A stretch of DNA of 7,907 nucleotides, from assembly GCA_946480675.1 (NCBI GenBank), contig CAMLKS010000101.1:1-7907 (forward strand), given 5' to 3'. A program made the position numbers and the translations under genes. The notes under the pieces were generated by a model, which saw nothing but the letters and a program-made list of their open reading frames with translations, had not been told where the DNA came from and made no database searches. The DNA is from an uncultured Bacteroidota bacterium. Lineage in GTDB: Bacteria > Bacteroidota > Bacteroidia > Chitinophagales > Chitinophagaceae. Positions 1 to 6,136 of the stretch are shown piece by piece (position 1 is the stretch's first letter; every line of letters starts with the position of its first letter).

Positions 1-499
1 ACGCGGCTTCAACAATTCCCTGGGCAACAAGCTGCAGGTGTTGATCGATGGCCGAAAGCTCGCGCAGCAGCAGGTGTGCCATATCCAGTGCCAGTGGCAT
101 ATAGTTGGCCGTTTCGTTGGTAGCGTAGCCAAACATCATACCCTGGTCGCCGGCACCCTGGTCTTCTTTCTTCTTTTTATCTACACCTTGGTTGATGTCC
201 GGAGACTGCTCGTGTATGGCAGACAGAACACCGCAAGAATGTGCTTCAAACATATATTCGCTTTTGGTATAGCCTATTTTAGCTATCACCTCGCGTGCTA
301 TGGTTTGTACGTCTATGTATGTATTACATTTTACTTCGCCCGCCAATACTACCTGCCCGGTAGTTACCAGCGTTTCACAGGCTATTTTAGAATTGGGGTC
401 CCAAGCCAGGAAATTGTCTACAAGTGCATCTGAAATCTGGTCTGCTACTTTATCAGGATGTCCTTCTGATACAGACTCTGAAGTGAATAAATAAGGCAT
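1..499 (-). CDS. metK: S-adenosylmethionine synthetase, N-terminal part (runs off left edge)
   Basis: MetK makes S-adenosylmethionine from methionine and ATP in the cytoplasm. The gene starts at an ATG whose complement is at 497-499 and stays open for 166 codons to the window edge. The N-terminus reads [20 protein letters not shown], with the family's HPDK motif (His14, Asp16). [10 protein letters not shown] is at about 41-50, and the signature [11 protein letters not shown] at 115-125 lines up with the usual family numbering. Up to about residue 151 it is an unmistakable MetK. After ELSAI (about 147-151) the frame reads [10 protein letters not shown] and onward, where the family normally has a short linker followed by LRPDAK/LRPDSK, which carries substrate-binding Asp and Lys residues. 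That motif is absent from all three frames of this strand before the edge, so there is either an insertion or a sequence break. metK is the last gene of the leftward series and lies 84 bases after glmS. I see no SAM riboswitch in that gap. Confidence 0.93.
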   Translation of the reverse strand, partial: MPYLFTSESVSEGHPDKVADQISDALVDNFLAWDPNSKIACETLVTTGQVVLAGEVKCNTYIDVQTIAREVIAKIGYTKSEYMFEAHSCGVLSAIHEQSPDINQGVDKKKKEDQGAGDQGMMFGYATNETANYMPLALDMAHLLLRELSAIDQHLQLVAQGIVEAA

Positions 500-530
500 T
501 TAATCTTTGTATTTATGTTGAACTATAATT

Positions 531-561
531 GGAGAAACCGCAATATAAATAATTGCGGCTT
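531..561 (-). terminator. Hairpin between glmS and metK, probable glmS terminator
   Basis: A perfect 7-bp stem (CCGCAAT at 538-544 with ATTGCGG at 552-558) encloses a 7-base loop. Read on the minus strand it extends to 10 bp through a G-U pair and two A-U pairs. It begins 22 bases after the glmS stop codon. The T-rich side on the minus strand is weak (TTTCTCC), whereas the plus strand has a better run (CTTCTTTTTTG, 559-569) directly after the stem. It could end glmS transcription, be bidirectional, or sit in the metK leader. Confidence 0.45.
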
Positions 562-583
562 CTTTTTTGTGTTTTAAGTATGG

Positions 584-2422
584 TTATTCTACCGTTACGG
601 ACTTCGCCAGGTTTCGCGGCTGGTCTACATTGCAGCCACGCATAATGGCTATGTGGTAGGCTAGCAGTTGCAGCGGCACTATCGTTACCAGCGGAGATAA
701 TACTTCTTCTGTTTCCGGCACTTCTATGATGTGGTCGGCCAGTGCACGTATTTGTGTATCGCCTTTGTTCACCACCGCTATTATCTTGCCTTTCCTTGCC
801 TTCACCTCCTGCACGTTCGATACTATTTTCTCATACGCACTTTGGTTCGTAGCCAGGAACACCACAGGCATTTCCTCATCTATCAGCGCTATAGGGCCGT
901 GCTTCATTTCGGCAGCAGGGTAGCCCTCAGCGTGTATGTATGATATTTCTTTCAGCTTCAGCGCACCTTCCAGCGCCACAGGGAAGTTATAGCCCCTGCC
1001 CAGGTACAGGAAGTTGGTAGCATCTTTATAGATGGCTGCCAGTTCTTTTATCTGTGCATCCAGCTTCAGTGTTTCTTCTATCTTCTTAGGTATGTTTTCC
1101 AGCTCGTACAGTATCGCGCGCAGTTTAGATGTAGGTATGGTACCTTTTTGCTGTGCTATCTGCAGGGCAATGAGCGTCAGCATACATATCTGTGTAGAAA
1201 AGGCTTTGGTAGATGCTACACCTATTTCGGGCCCTGCGTGTGTATAAGAACCCGCATGCGATGTACGGGCTATGGATGAGCCTATCACATTGCAGATGCC
1301 GTATATCAGCGCCTGGCGTTCTTTGGCCAGCTCTATAGCAGCCAGTGTGTCTGCCGTTTCGCCCGATTGCGATATGGCCAGCACTACATCTTTTTCACTT
1401 ATTATCGGGTTGCGGTAGCGAAATTCCGAAGCATATTCTACTTCTACCGACACACGTGCCAGGTCTTCTATCAGGTATTCGCCTATCAGGCCGCTGTGCC
1501 ATGATGTGCCGCAGGCAGTTACAATAAAGCGGTCTGCTTTATCTATACGGCTCAGGTATTCACTAAGGCCACCCATTTTTATCCAGCCTTCCTGTGCATT
1601 CATACGGCCACGCAGGCTATCTTCAATAGCCTTGGGTTGCTCGTATATTTCCTTCAGCATGAAGTGTTCAAAGCCACCTTTCTCTATAGCTTCCAGGCTC
1701 ATCTCCAGCGTTTTCACAGCCGGCGATTTGGTTATATTACCCAGTGTTTTGATGGTAAAGCTACCATCGCGGTTTACCACGCCATATTCCTGGTCGTCCA
1801 GGTACACTACGTTCTTTGTATATTCTATTATAGGCGATGCATCCGATGCGATGTAAAATTCATCTTCGCCCACACCTATTACCAGCGGGCTGCCTTTGCG
1901 GGCTGCTATCAGCTGGTTGGGGTTGTTTTTATCCAATACTACGATGGCGTAGGCACCTACTACTTCATTAAGCGCTACACGCACGGCATCTTCCAGTGTG
2001 GTCTTATCTTGCTTCCATACTTCTTCTATCAGGTTTACCAGTACCTCGGTATCGGTATCCGAATGAAAAATGTACCCACGCTTTTGCAGTTCCGATTTTA
2101 TAGATGCGTAGTTTTCAATAATGCCATTGTGTATAATAGCCAGGTTGCCCGATTGGGAAAGATGCGGGTGGGCATTTGTATCATTAGGCTCGCCATGCGT
2201 AGCCCAGCGGGTATGGCCTATACCTATGTTGGCACTTACGTGCGCACCATCGGTTACTTTTTCCAGCTCGCTTACCTTGCCTGCTTTTTTATAAACGCTC
2301 AGGTCGCCATTCAGCAATGCAATACCGGCGCTGTCGTAGCCGCGGTATTCCAAACGTTTCAGTCCTTTCAGTAGTATGGGAAATGCTTCTTTCTTACCGA
2401 TGTAACCAACAATACCGCACAT
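584..2422 (-). CDS. glmS: Glutamine-fructose-6-phosphate aminotransferase (isomerizing)
   Basis: GlmS converts fructose-6-phosphate and glutamine to glucosamine-6-phosphate plus glutamate. This is the committed step towards UDP-GlcNAc for peptidoglycan and lipid A, and it is cytosolic. The protein is 612 residues, normal for the family. Cys2 after the initiator Met is the glutaminase nucleophile. TRWATHG at about 71-77 and HNG at 98-100 complete the glutamine site. The first SIS domain (about 285-425) holds TACGTS at 302-307 and SQSGETADT at 351-359. The second (about 458-600) holds ALEGALKLKE at 483-492, KHGP at 507-510 and the C-terminal LAKSVTVE with its catalytic Lys607. All expected catalytic residues are present, so it should be active. 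It begins 14 bases after the DUF4270 gene and is probably cotranscribed with it. I see no glmS ribozyme, and a 14-base gap leaves no room for one. Confidence 0.98.
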   Translation of the reverse strand: MCGIVGYIGKKEAFPILLKGLKRLEYRGYDSAGIALLNGDLSVYKKAGKVSELEKVTDGAHVSANIGIGHTRWATHGEPNDTNAHPHLSQSGNLAIIHNGIIENYASIKSELQKRGYIFHSDTDTEVLVNLIEEVWKQDKTTLEDAVRVALNEVVGAYAIVVLDKNNPNQLIAARKGSPLVIGVGEDEFYIASDASPIIEYTKNVVYLDDQEYGVVNRDGSFTIKTLGNITKSPAVKTLEMSLEAIEKGGFEHFMLKEIYEQPKAIEDSLRGRMNAQEGWIKMGGLSEYLSRIDKADRFIVTACGTSWHSGLIGEYLIEDLARVSVEVEYASEFRYRNPIISEKDVVLAISQSGETADTLAAIELAKERQALIYGICNVIGSSIARTSHAGSYTHAGPEIGVASTKAFSTQICMLTLIALQIAQQKGTIPTSKLRAILYELENIPKKIEETLKLDAQIKELAAIYKDATNFLYLGRGYNFPVALEGALKLKEISYIHAEGYPAAEMKHGPIALIDEEMPVVFLATNQSAYEKIVSNVQEVKARKGKIIAVVNKGDTQIRALADHIIEVPETEEVLSPLVTIVPLQLLAYHIAIMRGCNVDQPRNLAKSVTVE

Positions 2423-2436
2423 AGTGTATTATGAGT

Positions 2437-3840
2437 TTAATTGATTTTGGAGTATGATATATTGAGCCTTATACGGTACATGCTGTTACTATGTCTCTTT
2501 CCACCTGCTATCAGCCTGTATGCACCGGGGTAAGTCACCGTACCGTTTATACGCAAATGTAATTCATCTGCTTTGTTCAAAATAGCCTTTTGAACTTCAC
2601 GTGGTATATTAATGTAATATTGAGAAGCCTGTGTGCCATCCGGTAAGGTTACATCTCTGCGGGTACCGTCTATAAAATCGAGCGGGCCTGAGCTTTCAAC
2701 AGGTTCACGGTCTTTAATGGTATAAGCTGCACCTGTAGCATCTACACCCACAGGGTACAGTCGCGATGGCGCAGTGAATTTGTCCGACTCATCATTCATT
2801 TTTATCTGCGTGATAACCAGTTGCGCCTTGTTAATAATGGCATTGGGCAGGTTTTTAATATACGGTATGCGTATATCCAGCGATGCGCCCGGCTCATTCT
2901 GTACCAGTATGATGGAATCAGAAACGGCGGTAGATTGTATATAGTTATTGGCCCACGAACCGGTATAGTTGCGCGTGATGCGGTTAAAGTGCGCACAGTC
3001 GGTATATACAAAGTTCAGGAAGGCTGTTTTTATACTGTCAGGTTTGGTATTGCCGTTTTCTGAATAATACAGCGCTATCGATGCCCTGTTGTAGTCAGAG
3101 TTACCATTCAGGAAAAAGTAGGGTACCGTACGCAGGCTGCCATTGCTGGTGTCCGATGGGCCTATATAAATGCCTTTTATCTTATCCAGGAAATCCGCGC
3201 TGTTGTTAGAGCTTGCTGCAGCAGCTACCAGTTCGGCAGCAAATGATGCTTTCAGTTTTATGCGCAGGTGCGGGCTGCGTACCGAGCCTGCTATTTTCAG
3301 TGTATCATACTTCAGGCCAAGAACATTAACCGGGGTAGGGTCACTAACCGGGTTGTTCCAGTCTATGTTTTTATAAGATTTGCTGTAGTAGGTGCTGTCT
3401 TTACTCATGGTTTCCGTTACCCGGTACACGGTAAAGCTTTGCATAGAAGGTGCACTGCTGCTCAGCGTATCGCCCCAGCTAACGCCATAATAAGGCAGTA
3501 TCAGCACGACAGAATCCGGCGTAGGTATGCTGAGGTTATTGGCTGTTGGTAAAAGCTGTGTATAGATACCCCAGTTGCTGCGGCCGAATAACGGGTCGTT
3601 CACCGTGCCCAGCCCGTGTATCACCGGGGTGCTGCTGGAACTGAAGCTGGTAACGATAGAATCGTCTATTACCGTTTTGGTTATCAGCGTTAGGGTATCA
3701 CCAATGACGTTTGAATAAATATCATCGGCAACAGGCGCTATATTGGCCTTTATAATAGTATCCTCTTTGCACCCGGTATTGAAGATAGCAAGGCTGGTTA
3801 CCGTCAATGCAGATACGAGGTTAAAAAACTGTTTTTTCAA
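2437..3840 (-). CDS. DUF4270-type surface lipoprotein, function unknown
   Basis: A 467-residue predicted lipoprotein. Residues 1-24 form a lipoprotein signal peptide: KK, a hydrophobic stretch from about 8 to 20, then NTGC with the lipidated Cys24. Asn at -3 is atypical. The mature protein starts CKEDT, which fits the Lys/Asp/Glu export signal of Bacteroidota surface lipoproteins. The body is rich in beta-strand-like, Ser/Thr/Asn-rich sequence. GLGTVNDPLFGRSNWGIY (76-93), DSVVLILPY (109-117) with WGDT (122-125), and FTVYRVTETM (136-145) are what I recognise as DUF4270 features. No enzyme motif is visible. The start is TTG (complement at 3838-3840): the signal peptide fits exactly and no in-frame ATG lies between it and the upstream in-frame stop. 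It sits 37 bases after the GT5-like gene and 14 before glmS, a placement I recall as common in Bacteroidota. Family assignment is from memory; the role is unknown. Confidence 0.85.
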   Translation of the reverse strand: MKKQFFNLVSALTVTSLAIFNTGCKEDTIIKANIAPVADDIYSNVIGDTLTLITKTVIDDSIVTSFSSSSTPVIHGLGTVNDPLFGRSNWGIYTQLLPTANNLSIPTPDSVVLILPYYGVSWGDTLSSSAPSMQSFTVYRVTETMSKDSTYYSKSYKNIDWNNPVSDPTPVNVLGLKYDTLKIAGSVRSPHLRIKLKASFAAELVAAAASSNNSADFLDKIKGIYIGPSDTSNGSLRTVPYFFLNGNSDYNRASIALYYSENGNTKPDSIKTAFLNFVYTDCAHFNRITRNYTGSWANNYIQSTAVSDSIILVQNEPGASLDIRIPYIKNLPNAIINKAQLVITQIKMNDESDKFTAPSRLYPVGVDATGAAYTIKDREPVESSGPLDFIDGTRRDVTLPDGTQASQYYINIPREVQKAILNKADELHLRINGTVTYPGAYRLIAGGKRHSNSMYRIRLNISYSKIN

Positions 3841-3877
3841 CTGGAGGTTATTTTCAGCGAAAGTGATAAAAGAAATA

Positions 3878-4702
3878 CTAAGACTCTGTTAAGCTTTTAT
3901 AAAGGTCCAGCAGCTGGCTTACATCCTCTTTCCATGCTTCGTCATATTTCACCACCTTTTTGTAGCGGCTGGGCTTTATTTCATCCACCAGTTTTTGGCT
4001 CAGGTCGTCGCTGCCGTGTATCACTACGTCGGCATACTTGCTGGCACCCAGTGTCAGGGCATCGGCGGTACCTTCCTTGTAAGGTTCCAGGTCTTTCTCT
4101 TTAATGTCGGCGCTTATCAATGCTTTTTTTACAAAAGATGGGTTCAGCACCTCGTCAAACTGTGCGTTTTGCGCCGTATACACCACTTTTGAATAGCCGA
4201 ATACAGGCTCTTTTTTATAAGCCGTCTTCAGGTATGCCGGCATCAGTGATGTCATCCACCCGTGGCAATGGATAACGTGCGGGGGCCATCCGAATTTCTT
4301 AACGGTTTCCAGTGCACTTTTGCAGAAGAATATCATGCGTTCTGCATTGTCATCGTAGAATTTTTCCTGCTCATCGCGGAAAAGGGTCTTACGCTTGAAG
4401 TAGTCATCATTATCCATGAAGTATACCTGCAGGCGGGCATTTGGCAGCGATGCTACCTTTATTATAAGCGGGTAATCGTCTTTATCTATTATTACGTTGA
4501 TACCGGACAGGCGCACTACCTCGTGCAGGCGGTGGCGGCGTTCGTTTATGGTGCCAAAGCGGGGCATGATAACGCGGACTTCTAATCCGGAATCGAATGT
4601 TTTTACGGCCAGCTTGTTCAGGATATGAGCAAAGTCGGTAAATTCAATGTAAGGTGAAAGTTCGTTGGCTACTATTAGAACACGTTTTTTGTCTACAGAC
4701 AT
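3878..4702 (-). CDS. Short glycogen/starch synthase-like protein (GT5 N-terminal domain only)
   Basis: 274 residues that align only with the N-terminal Rossmann half of GT5 glycogen synthases; complete GlgA proteins are about 480 residues, so the nucleotide-sugar-binding C-terminal half is missing. Family-like segments are VLIVANELSP (8-17), EVRVIMPRFG (41-50), DDNAERMIFF (117-126), PHVIHCHGWMTSLMPAYL (141-158), VVYTAQNAQF (173-182) and LGASKYADVV (218-227). Key positions are changed: the ADP-glucose-binding KTGGL motif is replaced by EFTDF (20-24), the HDW-type motif reads HGW (147-149), and the His of the usual IHN motif is Gln178. Databases tend to label such proteins glycogen synthase, but catalysis looks unlikely. 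No signal peptide or membrane segment is visible, so it is probably cytosolic. It is the first gene of the leftward cluster with DUF4270 and glmS, which suggests a regulatory or scaffolding part in envelope sugar metabolism; that is inference. Confidence 0.85.
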   Translation of the reverse strand: MSVDKKRVLIVANELSPYIEFTDFAHILNKLAVKTFDSGLEVRVIMPRFGTINERRHRLHEVVRLSGINVIIDKDDYPLIIKVASLPNARLQVYFMDNDDYFKRKTLFRDEQEKFYDDNAERMIFFCKSALETVKKFGWPPHVIHCHGWMTSLMPAYLKTAYKKEPVFGYSKVVYTAQNAQFDEVLNPSFVKKALISADIKEKDLEPYKEGTADALTLGASKYADVVIHGSDDLSQKLVDEIKPSRYKKVVKYDEAWKEDVSQLLDLYKSLTES

Positions 4703-4758
4703 GCTTTAGTGTTAGATTAAAACAAGAAAAAAATATAAACTTGTCGGAAAATTGTCTG

Positions 4759-4785
4759 CAAAATTACGAAAATATTAAATTCAAA
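4759..4785 (-). promoter_or_regulatory. Candidate Bacteroidota promoter for the leftward cluster
   Basis: On the minus strand TAATTTTG (complement at 4759-4766) matches the Bacteroidota -7 consensus TAnnTTTG exactly. A TTTG (complement at 4782-4785) lies 15 bases upstream; the usual spacing is nearer 19, so the -33 assignment is uncertain. The element is about 57 bases upstream of the GT5-like start codon, inside the 116-base divergent region. On the plus strand, TAAACTTG at 4736-4743 is a one-mismatch -7 candidate for panC. Confidence 0.5.
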
Positions 4786-4818
4786 CCGCTGTTTCGTGCA
4801 ATGGTGTAAAACAATATC

Positions 4819-5670
4819 ATGATAATATTTAAGAAAGTTGTTGATATACAGTCATTTATATTGCAGAACAGGGCAGCAGGGCGTACTGTTGCCTTCATAC
4901 CTACTATGGGTGCCCTGCACAGCGGCCACACTGCCTTAGTAGCAGCAGCTAAGAGGGATGGGCACATGACTGTTGCCAGCATCTTTGTAAACCCCACGCA
5001 GTTCAACGATAAGGCTGATTTTCAGAAATACCCCACATCGGTAGATGCCGATATAGCCATGCTGGCCGCCACGGGCTGCGATGTACTGTTTCTGCCGCCG
5101 GTAGAGGAAGTGTACCCCCAAGGTACGGACAGCATGCCCGTTTATGAATTTGGCTACCTCGATACCGTGCTGGAAGGCGCCCGCCGCCCCGGCCATTTTA
5201 AAGGCGTAGGACAGGTAGTAGCCCGACTGCTGGATATTGTGAAGCCCGATAAACTATATATGGGGCAGAAGGACTACCAGCAATGTATGGTAGTAAGGAA
5301 CCTGCTGCAGCAAACAGGCAGCCATGCCGAAATGATCATCAACCCTACTGTGCGCGAGGCCGATGGCCTGGCCATGAGTAGCCGCAACCGGCGCCTTACA
5401 GAGCCACAGCGTGCGCTGGCGGGCACTATTTATCAATGCCTGGTATCTATACAGGCCAAAGGGCAGCAAGGGGGCGATTTTAAAATAGTGCAGAAAGAAT
5501 GTGAAGACCTGCTGGTAGATAAAGGCTTCAAACCCGAATATATAGCACTGGCAGATGCCGATACGCTGGAACTGCTGGACAACTATGATAACAACCGCAA
5601 AACGGTAGCCCTTATAGCCGCATGGCTGGGCGATATACGCCTGATAGATAATATGCCCGTAAATGGCTAA
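4819..5670 (+). CDS. panC: Pantothenate synthetase (pantoate-beta-alanine ligase)
   Basis: PanC joins pantoate and beta-alanine using ATP, through a pantoyl-adenylate, to make pantothenate, the precursor of coenzyme A. It is cytosolic. At 283 residues it is full length. The nucleotidyltransferase motifs are intact: IPTMGALHSGH (27-37, with HSGH at 34-37), SIFVNPTQFN (54-63), LYMGQKDYQQ (146-155) and READGLAMSSRN (179-190), whose MSSRN is the KMSKS-like loop. The ATG at 4819 places the typical VVDIQSF start correctly before the first motif. It is divergent from the GT5-like gene, with 116 bases between start codons, and is followed 2 bases after its stop by a GNAT gene. The usual partner panD is not in the window. 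Confidence 0.97.
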   Translation: MIIFKKVVDIQSFILQNRAAGRTVAFIPTMGALHSGHTALVAAAKRDGHMTVASIFVNPTQFNDKADFQKYPTSVDADIAMLAATGCDVLFLPPVEEVYPQGTDSMPVYEFGYLDTVLEGARRPGHFKGVGQVVARLLDIVKPDKLYMGQKDYQQCMVVRNLLQQTGSHAEMIINPTVREADGLAMSSRNRRLTEPQRALAGTIYQCLVSIQAKGQQGGDFKIVQKECEDLLVDKGFKPEYIALADADTLELLDNYDNNRKTVALIAAWLGDIRLIDNMPVNG

Positions 5671-5672
5671 CG

Positions 5673-6134
5673 ATGGATATACGGCCCGTATATGATGCAC
5701 AACTGCTGGCAAGGCTCAACAGGCCTCTGCAAGACCTGCATGTGCAGCATTACCCGGGTATCTATAAGCCATACGATGAAGCGGCTATAACCGATTACTT
5801 TCTTACCTGCCTGGCCGATGATAGCTACCTGCACTGGGCAGCATACAAGGGCGAAACGCCCATAGGTTACCTGCAGGCCCAAATCATACAGAAGCCGGAA
5901 AATGCTTTTGGCTATGCACAGCATTCGCTGCATGTACACCAGCTAATGGTAGATGCGGTACACCGCCGCAGCGGTGCTGCTACATTGTTGATGCAAACGG
6001 TAAAAGAAGCGGCACAGCAATGCGGCTTACATCGCATAGACCTTACCGTGCGCGATTTCAATGAAGCGGCGATAGCCTTTTACAAAAGCCTGGGCTATAA
6101 AACCGATATGCTGAGAGGGTGGATGGAGGTATAG
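5673..6134 (+). CDS. GNAT family N-acetyltransferase
   Basis: A 153-residue protein of ordinary single-domain GNAT size, expected to transfer an acyl group from acyl-CoA to an amine. The substrate cannot be told from sequence. The acetyl-CoA-binding core is clear: the beta-4 strand VHQLMVD (88-94), a pyrophosphate-binding loop RRSGAA (98-103) followed by helix TLLMQTVKEAA, the beta-5 strand IDLTVRDFN (122-130), and the C-terminal motif NEAAIAFYKSLGY (130-142), which is typical of the superfamily. The start ATG is 2 bases after the panC stop, so the two are likely translationally coupled. A link to coenzyme A supply is possible but may be no more than cotranscription. The gene ends 2 bases from the end of the convergent lipoprotein gene. 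Confidence 0.9.
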   Translation: MDIRPVYDAQLLARLNRPLQDLHVQHYPGIYKPYDEAAITDYFLTCLADDSYLHWAAYKGETPIGYLQAQIIQKPENAFGYAQHSLHVHQLMVDAVHRRSGAATLLMQTVKEAAQQCGLHRIDLTVRDFNEAAIAFYKSLGYKTDMLRGWMEV

Positions 6135-6136
6135 CT

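Noticed and set aside
38..433. A 131-codon plus-strand open frame at the left edge
   Set aside because: It lies entirely opposite the metK coding sequence, which carries the family motifs.
500..583. A SAM riboswitch upstream of metK
   Set aside because: The 84-base gap contains one simple hairpin and AT-rich sequence, with no multi-stem junction or pseudoknot that I can see.
1637..2374. A 245-codon open frame on the plus strand inside glmS
   Set aside because: It is antisense to a clearly conserved glmS, has no recognisable motif or start context, and its aromatic- and Cys-rich composition is typical of a frame opposite a real gene.
2423..2436. A glmS ribozyme or leader in front of glmS
   Set aside because: Only 14 bases separate glmS from the preceding gene, far too short for the ribozyme.
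3878..4702. A frameshifted or truncated remnant of a full glycogen synthase gene
   Set aside because: The 37 bases after its stop lead straight into another intact gene, no C-terminal GT domain is found in any frame nearby, and the frame is clean, so a naturally short protein is more likely than a pseudogene.
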